Part shown: piece by piece, positions 16,200 to 24,152 of the stretch | How the letters are laid out: each line of letters starts with the position of its first letter | Numbering within the stretch: the stretch's first letter is position 1 | From: Caryophanales bacterium UBA6768 | Lineage (GTDB): Bacteria; Bacillota; Bacilli; Bacillales_D; Amphibacillaceae | Direction: 5' to 3' | Length of the DNA: 29,558 bases | Assembly (NCBI GenBank): GCA_002453315.1 | Contig: DKGO01000226.1 | Span: 1 to 29,558, forward strand | Notes under the pieces: generated by a model | Told to the model about the DNA's origin: nothing | What the model saw: the letters and a program-made list of their open reading frames with translations, nothing else | Database searches by the model: none | Position numbers and translations under genes: made by a program

Positions 16200-19100
16200 T
16201 TGTTGCAAAACCTTTTACAATTTAAAGTAATGATTCTTATTGTTGCTTTTTTTGTTGTCCTTTCAAATGACACGATACATGCGACAGAACAGCAGCCCAG
16301 TGAAAATCTACTAATCATTAATGATGAGACACAAGAAGAAGATTTATATGAAACTTTATTACTACTCTCCGATAATAATGGTGAAATCCCTATCGAGGAT
16401 ATTGCCTTTGGAAAATATAACCATGAATTTGTGACATCAGAGGAATTCTCGACAAAGATTGGCTTTTTTCACATAGGAAAATGGCTAAAGTTGGATATTG
16501 AAAATCAATCAATTCAAGAGGATTGGATTATAGAGTTTGCTTTTCCACTCATTTTTAATATCGAGGTCTATACGGAAGATGAAAATGGTATTCAACAAAT
16601 CGTTTCATCGGGGGCTAATTACCCTTTTCAAGATCGATTTTTGAATCATCGAAATTTCTTATTTCCTTTAGATTTAAAATCAGGGGAAAAGAAAACTTAC
16701 TTCATGTTTGTAGAAGGTGGTGCTGACCTACATCCACCAATAAAAATATGGAATAAAGACAATTTTATAAAATCCTCAAATAAAGAAACGGCGTTTTTAG
16801 GTTTATTTTACGGTATGATCATCATTATGATTTTATATAACTTTTTCTTATTTATAGGTACGAGGATGAAATCATATCTATATTATGTGATTGCTATATC
16901 GGCAACATTGATTGCTCAAATGTCTTTAAATGGTCTGGCTTTTAAATATATATGGCCACAATTTCCCGATTGGAATAAAATAGCTGTTCCTTTTTGGGTG
17001 AGTATCAGTTGTATCGTAATCTTGTTATTTACAAAGGAATTTCTATATACGAAAAAACATATACCATTTTTTCGTTATATCGTGATAGGGTTAATGGGAT
17101 TAAATAGTCTAACAATCATGACATTGTTCTTCTTCCATTATCTGGCACTGAACTTAATGTTTGCTGTGACATTTTTAACCTTCTCAAGTACTATTACTGT
17201 TGCGTTCATTAGTTTAAAAAGAGGAGTAAGAGAGGCAAGGTTTTTTGTAGTTGGCTGGTTAATATTTTTAACTGGGGTATTTATCACAATTTTAGGAAGG
17301 GCAACAATTATTCCTTATACATTGTATGTCGAATATGCTGGGCAAGGAGCACTAGTTATTGAGGTCGTGTTATTGTCGATTGCATTAGCGGATAAAATTA
17401 ATATTATGCGAGTGGAAAAATCGAAAGCCGAAAAACGTGCGATAGAAAACCAACAACTGGCATTGGAAAATTTGAAAAAAGCCGATGAATTAAAAAATGA
17501 ATTTTTAGCTATCACTTCCCATGAACTAAGAACCCCTTTATATGGCATGATTGGGATTGCCGAGTCATTAAAAGGTGGGATTAGTGGAAATTTGCCCAAA
17601 AAGGCGCGTAAGCAATTAGATTTAATTGTCATGAGTGGTAATCGATTAACCCATATCGTCAATGATATTTTAGATTTTTCAAAATTGAAGCATCATCGAA
17701 TGGTGATACACCCAAAACGAGTTAATATAAAGCGGCTAATTTCCATCGTTTTTGACTTAAGTCACCCATTATTAAAAGGTAAGAACCTGACATTAATAAA
17801 TGATATTCCCGCATCGATTCCAGATGTGTTAGCAGACCAAAATCGTCTGCAACAAATTTTGTATAATTTAATAGGGAATTCAATCAAATTTACTACCCAT
17901 GGTGAAATTAAAGTTACTGCAGAAATTGTCGGAGATAAAGTAAAAGTAAGTATTTCTGATACGGGAAAAGGGATTCATGAAGAGGATTTAAAAGTGATAT
18001 TTGAGCCATTTAAACAAGTAGAATCTACCCATTCGAGGGAATCCTCTGGTACTGGTATTGGTTTAAATGTGACAAAAAAGTTAGTTGAATTACATGATGG
18101 GGAGTTAACGGTCGAATCCGATGTTGGAAAAGGGTCTGTTTTCAGCTTTACACTTCCTTTCGCGGAGGAAAATACGGAGTCAATAGAAAAAGTGAAACAA
18201 TCTATCAGTCTAGTAGAAATTGCCGAACCACCAGTAGTTACAACTGAGAAATTGAAAAATAAGCCAGCCATGAAAGTATTAATAGCTGATGATGAACCTA
18301 TTAATCTCCAGGTATTAATCAATCAATTGACCCTAGAAGGATTTGATGTCATTCCCGCTAAGAATGGGATGGAAGTATTAAATCTGGTAGGAAAACATAC
18401 TTTTGATGTCCTTATTTTAGATATTATGATGCCAAAAATCTCCGGATTTGATGTTTGTGAAAGGTTAAGAAAAACGTATTCGTTACTAGAATTGCCGATT
18501 TTAATGTTAACAGCAAAAGATCAAGTACAGGATAAAATTATGGCTTTTGAAGTAGGGGCAAATGATTATTTAACGAAACCTTGTGATAAGGAAGAATTGT
18601 TATCAAGGGTAAAAACGTTGACACATTTAAGATGGATGAATCAAGAATTAAAGATGTTAAATATACAATTGGAGGCAAAAGTAACAGACCGTACGAAAAA
18701 ATTAAAGCTAGCTAATGAAGATTTATCGCAAACTAATGTAAAGCTAATGGAAATGGCGGAGTCAAGACGTAATCTTCTAGCAAATATCGCACATGAGTTA
18801 GGTACACCAGTCACCTTAATTCACAGCTATGTTCAATCATTGCAGGATGGGATTATTACGGCTGACGATGAATATTTTCGTAAGCTAGTCGACGATAAAA
18901 TAAAAGTATTAGACCGGTTAATTAATGATTTAGCTGATTTATCACGATTAGAAGAGGGAGGGGCCATTCTAGATTTCAAAGAATATGATTTATACGAGTG
19001 GCTTGAAAAAGTGTTTCATAAGATTTCTTTCGATGTTAAAACATTAGAAAGGAAAATAATAAAACAAGACATTCCATTTACAAAACGGATGTATCGGGGT

Positions 19101-19490
19101 TTTTTTGATACGGAAAGAATGGATCAAGTCTTTACCAACATCATTTCCAATGCAGTTAAAATTACTTCAGAGGAAAATGGCGAAATAGCAATCAGGGCTT
19201 CCATTGACGATGAACAAGAGGGTGTCATTATTGCAATAAGTGATAATGGAAAAGGGATTAATGAAGCCAATAAACCATTTATATTTGACCGTTTTTATCG
19301 AAAAAAATATAGACCTTTGGCAGATCATCAGGAAGATGGTACTGGCTTGGGATTGGCGATTGTCAAGGAAATCATTCAAGGCCATAACGGAAAAATATGG
19401 GTGGAAAGTCAAGTAGATGTAGGGACGACTTTTTATATATCATTACCAATCAAAATTGCCCATAAAGAGATTAAGAAACAAGTAAACTAG
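16200..19490 (+). CDS. 7TMR-DISM sensor with two histidine kinase cores and a receiver domain
   Basis: Membrane sensor kinase, 1096 residues. Order: signal peptide (about 1-29), extracellular 7TMR-DISMED2 ligand domain (about 40-175), seven-helix 7TMR-DISM region (about 195-395), and a short coiled linker. Kinase core 1 has His441 in SHELRTP, an N box near NLIGNSIKFT, and G boxes SDTGKGI and GTGIGL. A receiver domain has Asp741 in LILDIMMPK. After a coiled coil, kinase core 2 has His865 in AHELGTP, an N box NIISNAVKIT, and G boxes SDNGKGI and GTGLGL. Both cores look intact. The start is a TTG at 16200 with GAGGTG at 16186-16191. DISM domains are thought to sense carbohydrates or other small ligands. 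The two kinases and internal receiver imply an internal relay before transfer to the upstream regulator (inference). Confidence 0.9.
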   Translation: MLQNLLQFKVMILIVAFFVVLSNDTIHATEQQPSENLLIINDETQEEDLYETLLLLSDNNGEIPIEDIAFGKYNHEFVTSEEFSTKIGFFHIGKWLKLDIENQSIQEDWIIEFAFPLIFNIEVYTEDENGIQQIVSSGANYPFQDRFLNHRNFLFPLDLKSGEKKTYFMFVEGGADLHPPIKIWNKDNFIKSSNKETAFLGLFYGMIIIMILYNFFLFIGTRMKSYLYYVIAISATLIAQMSLNGLAFKYIWPQFPDWNKIAVPFWVSISCIVILLFTKEFLYTKKHIPFFRYIVIGLMGLNSLTIMTLFFFHYLALNLMFAVTFLTFSSTITVAFISLKRGVREARFFVVGWLIFLTGVFITILGRATIIPYTLYVEYAGQGALVIEVVLLSIALADKINIMRVEKSKAEKRAIENQQLALENLKKADELKNEFLAITSHELRTPLYGMIGIAESLKGGISGNLPKKARKQLDLIVMSGNRLTHIVNDILDFSKLKHHRMVIHPKRVNIKRLISIVFDLSHPLLKGKNLTLINDIPASIPDVLADQNRLQQILYNLIGNSIKFTTHGEIKVTAEIVGDKVKVSISDTGKGIHEEDLKVIFEPFKQVESTHSRESSGTGIGLNVTKKLVELHDGELTVESDVGKGSVFSFTLPFAEENTESIEKVKQSISLVEIAEPPVVTTEKLKNKPAMKVLIADDEPINLQVLINQLTLEGFDVIPAKNGMEVLNLVGKHTFDVLILDIMMPKISGFDVCERLRKTYSLLELPILMLTAKDQVQDKIMAFEVGANDYLTKPCDKEELLSRVKTLTHLRWMNQELKMLNIQLEAKVTDRTKKLKLANEDLSQTNVKLMEMAESRRNLLANIAHELGTPVTLIHSYVQSLQDGIITADDEYFRKLVDDKIKVLDRLINDLADLSRLEEGGAILDFKEYDLYEWLEKVFHKISFDVKTLERKIIKQDIPFTKRMYRGFFDTERMDQVFTNIISNAVKITSEENGEIAIRASIDDEQEGVIIAISDNGKGINEANKPFIFDRFYRKKYRPLADHQEDGTGLGLAIVKEIIQGHNGKIWVESQVDVGTTFYISLPIKIAHKEIKKQVN

Positions 19491-19820
19491 CTTACATAAA
19501 ATGGGTAAAAAAATTTTAAAAAATTTCATCGTCTTTACGTAATTTTAACCTTTGGAAAGTATAATTAAAAATAAGAAGGTTGGTGGTAAGTAGAACAACA
19601 ATAAATGTCAGTTTCAAATTCAGCGGGGATACGGGAAAAATGAGCGTTGAAAGGTGCATATATACTAGATTCAAAGAAGGATGAGTTGAAAAACACTTCA
19701 AATTGATAGCTATTATATGAAGTAATTTGAGGGGTTATATTTTTCATCCAAGATTTCATACAATCAATTGATGATTCTCTTTGCTACATTTTTTGAATAT
19801 ATTAAAAAGGAGCGATACAC
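19491..19820. other. Gene-free spacer between sensor kinase and DUF4282 genes
   Basis: About 330 AT-rich bases. A TATAAT at 19560-19565 has no convincing -35. A good RBS (AAGGAG, about 19806-19811) belongs to the next gene. Two short overlapping minus-strand frames (19516-19701, 19565-19759) lack ribosome binding sites and family features. I see no RNA gene or repeat here. Confidence 0.4.
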
Positions 19821-20204
19821 ATGGGAAAGTTTCTTAAATTTGAAAGAATGATTACCCCAATTTTTATCCAAATTGTCTTTTGGATTGGATTTATTGCCAT
19901 TATAATTGCTGGATTTGCAACAGCTATTATGGGCATTTTCTCTGATACCGGTAAAATTGTCATGATATTATCTGGAATTGCGACGGTGTTTATTGGACCA
20001 ATTATTTTACGGGTTTATTGTGAAATTTTGATTGTTATATTCAAAATGCAAGGATCCTTAATAGACATTCGTGAGGCGTTAAATAATTCTAATCGTCCTA
20101 CATCACCAACACCGACGCCAACGCCAACACCGCCACCGAGTCCGGCACCTAGTCAGACGTCGTCACAAAGTAGTCAACCGTCAGATGCTGACGTGTTATT
20201 GTAA
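19821..20204 (+). CDS. DUF4282-domain membrane protein
   Basis: Small membrane protein, 127 residues. Residues about 1-90 match DUF4282: a short amphipathic start (MGKFLKFERMITP), two hydrophobic helices separated by a short turn, then RVYCEILIVIFKMQGSLIDI, the family's typical ending. The remaining 35 residues are a Pro/Thr/Ser-rich tail (TPTPTPTPPPSPAP) expected to be disordered. The RBS AAGGAG is well spaced before the ATG. The next gene begins 99 bp later and is also a membrane protein with a proline-containing tail, so they may work together. The function of DUF4282 proteins is unknown. Confidence 0.85.
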   Translation: MGKFLKFERMITPIFIQIVFWIGFIAIIIAGFATAIMGIFSDTGKIVMILSGIATVFIGPIILRVYCEILIVIFKMQGSLIDIREALNNSNRPTSPTPTPTPTPPPSPAPSQTSSQSSQPSDADVLL

Positions 20205-20303
20205 TTCGTTACGATTTTGTTAAGTATAAACATTTGTTTTATATCATCAGGATTATTTCGAAAATGTGAATATATAATTTGTTGAAAGGGTTGATCAATC
20301 ACT

Positions 20304-21299
20304 ATGTCTTTAATGAAGTTAATTACAAAAACAATGCCATTCATATTCATGAGAATTTTAATTTATGCGTTATTTGGTGTGGCATCATTTATTGCTTTAG
20401 GAATTATGATCGGTATTGGCTTTTTAGTATTTAAAATGTTTGGGGAAAGTTCCATTGCTGTGATTATCATTATGATTGCTACGATAGGTGGAATTTTTGG
20501 GTTATTAAGGTTTATTGAACGTTATGTGTTGTACATGGTCAAAATGGGTCACATCGCAGTTATTGTAGAACTACTCAGAACTGGAGAAATTCCACAAGGT
20601 AAAGGTATGATTGCTTATGGAAAGGATACAGTGAAGGAAAACTTCGGTGCTTCAAACGTTGCTTTTGTTGTCGACAAAATGGTTTATGCAGCCGTAAGAC
20701 AAATTCAGCGATGGATTATGAGGGTTGGGAACTTTTTCAGTTTTATTCCGGGTTCCAAAAATATCATTTCTATCATCAATGCAATCATGTCGGTGAGTTT
20801 AAATTACATTGATGAAGCCATTATGAGTTATGTTTTCTTACAAAAGAGTAAACAAAAAGACGAAACAGTATGGAAGTCAGCTTCCGACGGGGTTGTTCTC
20901 TATGCCCAGAGTTGGAAAGGTGTTTTAAAAACAGCTACCGGTTCCGTTGTGTTCATTTACTTATTTAATATTATTATTTTCGTTGCTTTCCTCGTTCCAT
21001 TTTTGTTTGTCTCGAAACTCATTTCTTCTGGTAATGAAGGGTTAGGATTTTTCATTGGTTTTATCGCCTTAATGGGTGCCGGAGTAGTTACGACAATGTT
21101 AAAACGTGGTTTAATCGATCCAATCGTAATGATTGCGATGATTCGTACGTATCAAGTTGGTATTAAAGACCAAGAGCCAAAAATCGATCTACAACAAAAA
21201 TTACTTGGTGTATCATCAAGGTTTAAAGCACTATTTAACAAATCAAAAGAAGAAGAGGCAGCTGCAGGGAACAATCCACCGCCAGCTGCGGAAAACTAA
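20304..21299 (+). CDS. Polytopic membrane protein of unknown function
   Basis: Protein of 331 residues with about five or six hydrophobic segments: two near the N-terminus (about 12-45 and 50-70), a pair around 205-240 and 245-270, and weaker ones between. A conserved-looking soluble stretch (about residues 90-200) includes GKDTVKENFGASNVAFVVDK and LNYIDEAIMSYVF. The DEAI part loosely recalls CTL/SLC44-type choline-transporter-like proteins, but the match is too thin to assign. The C-terminal tail is charged and then Ala/Pro-rich (EEEAAAGNNPPPAAEN). RBS GAAAGGG about 15 bp before the ATG is a little distant. It is followed by a strong terminator, closing the DUF4282 unit. I do not recognise its function. 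Confidence 0.7.
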   Translation: MSLMKLITKTMPFIFMRILIYALFGVASFIALGIMIGIGFLVFKMFGESSIAVIIIMIATIGGIFGLLRFIERYVLYMVKMGHIAVIVELLRTGEIPQGKGMIAYGKDTVKENFGASNVAFVVDKMVYAAVRQIQRWIMRVGNFFSFIPGSKNIISIINAIMSVSLNYIDEAIMSYVFLQKSKQKDETVWKSASDGVVLYAQSWKGVLKTATGSVVFIYLFNIIIFVAFLVPFLFVSKLISSGNEGLGFFIGFIALMGAGVVTTMLKRGLIDPIVMIAMIRTYQVGIKDQEPKIDLQQKLLGVSSRFKALFNKSKEEEAAAGNNPPPAAEN

Positions 21300-21335
21300 C
21301 ATTTATTACATGACGTGACGTGAAAATTTCAAGGG

Positions 21336-21378
21336 CCACTACTATTTCGGTTTTTTACTGAAATGGTGGTGGTTTTTT
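21336..21378 (+). terminator. Strong rho-independent terminator
   Basis: CCACTACTATTTC (21336-21348) pairs with GAAATGGTGGTGG (21360-21372), allowing G-T pairs, around a short T-rich loop. Six T follow at 21373-21378. It lies 37 bp after the stop of the polytopic membrane protein gene. The following 21379-21625 contains only near-repeats of ATTCATTTTC with GGTAAT and no gene. Confidence 0.85.
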
Positions 21379-21625
21379 AGTGTGAATGTGGTTGTTTGGA
21401 TGGATGATTGGGATTCCGTACGGCTGATTGGAGAATTGATAATCGTTGTACTGGAAATTGGAAGTAACGGTTGGTAGTGAATATTCATTTTCGATTACCA
21501 ATATTGGGTGAAAATTAGCGAATGGTAATCTAAACTCCTTTTTCATTACTAATCATGGATTAGTTTCGTGTAATGGTAATGCATATTCATTTTCAATGAT
21601 TAAATGACAATAGCAGGTCCATTGT

Positions 21626-22231
21626 CTATCGTTTCACACATTTCACATACTGTAACACATCTTTATAATAAGTATGACTATCAACAATTTCTAGGGGCGA
21701 TTGCTCAATTAACTTACGTGTATCACGGTTTAAATGACATCCCCCAGCAAGTAGCTTCCATACAGGATTAAGCATATTTTGTGTCAATTTAATAAAAGGA
21801 CGTTCTACCTTTACATGTTCCAAAAATAAAACTGTGGCACCCGGTTTTGCAACACGAATAACTTCATTTATCGCTTGTATAGGATCAGGAATGGTACAAA
21901 AAACAAGCATACAAATAATCGTATCAAATTGGGCATCAGAAAAAGGCAGATTTTCTGCTTTTTCTTCGTATAAATGAATCGTGGCCTTGGCTTCTGCTTG
22001 CTTTATTTTAGATCGTTTTAAATGATGACGATTCGGTTCGATAGCATGGACAACCCCTACTGATTCCGAACGATATAATGGGAAGTTGATACCCGTCCCG
22101 GAACCAATTTCCAATACTTCACCTTTTGATTGGGCAATGACTTTTTCTCGTATCTTCTGAAACCTTGAAGCGGAAATAGACGCCATGAATCGATCATATA
22201 GCTTTGCACCTTGTTTACCCATCCTATTCAC
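21626..22231 (-). CDS. Class I SAM-dependent methyltransferase
   Basis: Protein of 201 residues with the Rossmann methyltransferase motifs: motif I VLEIGSGTGINFP (about residues 39-51), an acidic residue at the end of strand 2 in HAIEPNRHH, motif II around DTIICMLVFCTIPDP, and motif III near LFLEHVKVERP. It belongs to the Methyltransf_11/UbiE-like group, resembling METTL7-type proteins. The substrate is unknown; a small hydrophobic or membrane-associated molecule is common in this group. The GTG start at 22231 overlaps the stop of the upstream VanZ-like gene by four bases (GTGA), which supports this start and translational coupling. An ATG three codons later is the alternative. It is the last gene of the minus-strand unit. 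Confidence 0.85.
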   Translation of the reverse strand: MNRMGKQGAKLYDRFMASISASRFQKIREKVIAQSKGEVLEIGSGTGINFPLYRSESVGVVHAIEPNRHHLKRSKIKQAEAKATIHLYEEKAENLPFSDAQFDTIICMLVFCTIPDPIQAINEVIRVAKPGATVLFLEHVKVERPFIKLTQNMLNPVWKLLAGGCHLNRDTRKLIEQSPLEIVDSHTYYKDVLQYVKCVKR

Positions 22232-22695
22232 CCTTTCCTTCTGAGAAAAATTAATCGCACAAAAATGTATAAAATAATCCCGACAATAGCACCACTACTA
22301 TCAATCAATACATCCCTAACTTCACCACTTCTACCAGGTATAAACACTTGATGTATTTCATCAGAAATCGCATAAACTACACAAACAATGATTGCAACGA
22401 TACTATCTTTTTTCCATTTTCCCTGTCTAAACAATGCTTGTATGACAAAAATACCTAACAATAAATAGGCAGTAAAATGGGCACTTTTACGAATCCAGAA
22501 ATGCAATAACTCTTCCGGAACGTCCAATGGAAAAACATTTGAAAAAATATTAATCATGAGACTCATAAAACCAGTGCTAAGTTCACTGGATTCAGAAGCG
22601 GTTTGATGGGACAAGTAAAAAATGACAGCCATCCAAATGATAACAATTGTCCAAGATAATAGATTCAATTTAATCGAAGTTTTTTTCATTAACAT
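22228..22695 (-). CDS. VanZ-like family membrane protein
   Basis: Small membrane protein, 155 residues, four hydrophobic segments. VanZ-family motifs are clear: IFYLSHQTASES after helix 1, IRKSAHFTAYLLLG around residues 68-81, and YAISDEIHQVFIPGRSGEV with DVLIDSSGAIVG at 108-135. VanZ was named for low-level teicoplanin resistance in enterococci, but most chromosomal homologues have no established role and the glycopeptide link should not be assumed. The start ATG at 22695 lies 21 bp after the response regulator gene; the RBS is weak, and a second ATG two codons on is possible. It overlaps the methyltransferase gene by four bases. Confidence 0.88.
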   Translation of the reverse strand: MLMKKTSIKLNLLSWTIVIIWMAVIFYLSHQTASESSELSTGFMSLMINIFSNVFPLDVPEELLHFWIRKSAHFTAYLLLGIFVIQALFRQGKWKKDSIVAIIVCVVYAISDEIHQVFIPGRSGEVRDVLIDSSGAIVGIILYIFVRLIFLRRKG

Positions 22696-22716
22696 TCATC
22701 CAAATTCAAATTATAG

Positions 22717-23847
22717 TTAACGAGTAGATTTTTTCGTCATTTCTTCATACCATGATTCAATTTCCGGATTCATCGGGGTGTCTAATTCCTCCAATGTTTG
22801 TTGTAATTGACGATACTGTTGCTCCACCAACAAACGATAATTGAATTGATGGTAGATTTTCATTAACGAAAACTGAGCTTGCTCATCTTCTGGTATCTGC
22901 CCGGAAATTTTTCTATACCATTCTTCCGCTTTGTCTAAATTATTATTTTGACGATAAAAATGAGCCATTTTATGAGCGACCTCTGCCCATTTTATATTCA
23001 ATCTGTATTGCTCTGAAGCAAGCCACATATAATTTTCGTTTTCCAAATATCCACCCTTATAAAGTGCCATCGTTGTTTCATAAGCATTTATCGTATCTTC
23101 AGAAATGGGAGGCAGATTCTCCACCAGTTCGCTCCATTCATAAATGTCAATTTGCACATTATTTGTCGTTAAAATATACCCATCCATCACATTTTTGATT
23201 GAAATATGATTTTCATATGTATGTAACGTATTTCGAATGTGATATACCGTCGTATACAGTTGAGGAAAGGCTTTATCAGGTTCAAAATCGGACCAAATAA
23301 GTTCAATAAGCGTCGATTTACGAACAAGCTCACCACGATGATGCAACAAATATAGAAATACTTCCTTTGCCTTGGATGTTCTCCATTTAATAATTTCCGA
23401 TTTATTATTCTCCATTTTAATAGAAAATTCATGACATAATTGAATTTGAAGGATATTAGTGCTAGGTTTCCTATCGACTATGGCCCTTTTCATGGCTGTT
23501 TCAATTCGATCAATCGTTTGTTTTAATCTATTTACCTCAGCTGGTTTAATAATATAATCAATCGCATTCAACTCAAATGCCTCCACAGCATATTGGCTAA
23601 ATGCCGTGACAAAAACAATATGAATTTGTGGATTAATCGCTAAAATTAACTCAGCCAATTCTAACCCATTTAAATGGGGCATTTCAACGTCTAAAAAAGC
23701 AATATCAATGTCTTCTACAATTGACTCTAATTGGTGGATATCAATTTGAATGTACTTCTCAACTATCGTTATTGAACCGATATCTTGCAATTTTCGCTCT
23801 AAAAATTCTAGTGCAAGCTGCTCATCATCTACTAAAATCGCCTTCAA
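22717..23847 (-). CDS. SARP-type response regulator: receiver, winged helix and BTAD
   Basis: Regulator of 376 residues. The receiver domain (about 1-120) has Asp7-Asp8, phospho-acceptor Asp53 in FLDVEMP and Lys in YIIKPAE. The OmpR-like winged helix (about 145-235) includes KAKEVFLYLLHHRGE and VYHIRNTLH. A bacterial transcriptional activation domain with TPR-like helices (about 240-370) completes a SARP-like layout. The preferred start is a TTG at 23847, giving MKAILVDDEQ. It is preceded by AAGGTGGTGA, an almost full match to the 16S tail at correct spacing; the GTG codons at 23859/23856 lie inside that RBS. No histidine kinase is adjacent. It diverges from the adhesin gene across about 300 bp and is a plausible regulator of it (inference). 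Confidence 0.88.
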   Translation of the reverse strand: MKAILVDDEQLALEFLERKLQDIGSITIVEKYIQIDIHQLESIVEDIDIAFLDVEMPHLNGLELAELILAINPQIHIVFVTAFSQYAVEAFELNAIDYIIKPAEVNRLKQTIDRIETAMKRAIVDRKPSTNILQIQLCHEFSIKMENNKSEIIKWRTSKAKEVFLYLLHHRGELVRKSTLIELIWSDFEPDKAFPQLYTTVYHIRNTLHTYENHISIKNVMDGYILTTNNVQIDIYEWSELVENLPPISEDTINAYETTMALYKGGYLENENYMWLASEQYRLNIKWAEVAHKMAHFYRQNNNLDKAEEWYRKISGQIPEDEQAQFSLMKIYHQFNYRLLVEQQYRQLQQTLEELDTPMNPEIESWYEEMTKKSTR

Positions 23848-23934
23848 TTTCTTCACCACCTTATGTTATGAAACTCCTAATGATTCCCCTATTTCTATTT
23901 TATCGAATATAAAACCTAATGTATAACATTATGA

Positions 23935-23976
23935 GTCTATATTTTAATGCAGATTTTAAAATATAACAATATAGAC
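23935..23976. repeat. Nested inverted repeats in the divergent intergenic region
   Basis: GTCTATAT (23935-23942) is matched by ATATAGAC (23969-23976). Within this, TATATTTTAA (23938-23947) is matched by TTAAAATATA (23956-23965). The site lies between the SARP-type regulator and the adhesin gene, about 60-110 bp upstream of the adhesin's likely -10. It could be an operator for the regulator. AT-rich dyads are easily formed by chance. Confidence 0.4.
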
Positions 23977-24038
23977 ATAAACAATGAAAAGAGTGGTTTT
24001 ATATAGTCCCTTTTGCCCAAAAATAGAGAAAAAATATA

Positions 24039-24047
24039 TGATATAAT
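24039..24047 (+). promoter_or_regulatory. Extended -10 promoter element for the adhesin gene
   Basis: TGATATAAT is a perfect TGnTATAAT extended -10. No good -35 is seen at 17 bp, which extended -10 promoters can lack. It lies 106 bp upstream of the adhesin ATG (24153). Confidence 0.45.
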
Positions 24048-24152
24048 GCGGATTATGTAGAGAATTTGTAGTACTAACGTATATATAATGGACTGGTAAG
24101 CTTAAAAATAAAAAAATATTAAAAAATGAGATAGGGTAGGGGAGATTTTTAA

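Noticed and set aside
16200..16318. Minus-strand frame overlapping the start of the sensor kinase
   Set aside because: It is a shadow of the plus-strand gene, which has clear family domains.
19516..19759. Two overlapping short minus-strand frames
   Set aside because: No RBS, no family features, and they overlap one another in different frames.
21355..21546. 63-codon minus-strand frame after the membrane-protein unit
   Set aside because: It runs through the terminator hairpin, has no RBS and looks like low-complexity sequence.
22228..22695. Glycopeptide resistance gene vanZ
   Set aside because: Only VanZ family membership is visible. There are no vanHAX genes, and most chromosomal VanZ-like proteins have no proven resistance role.
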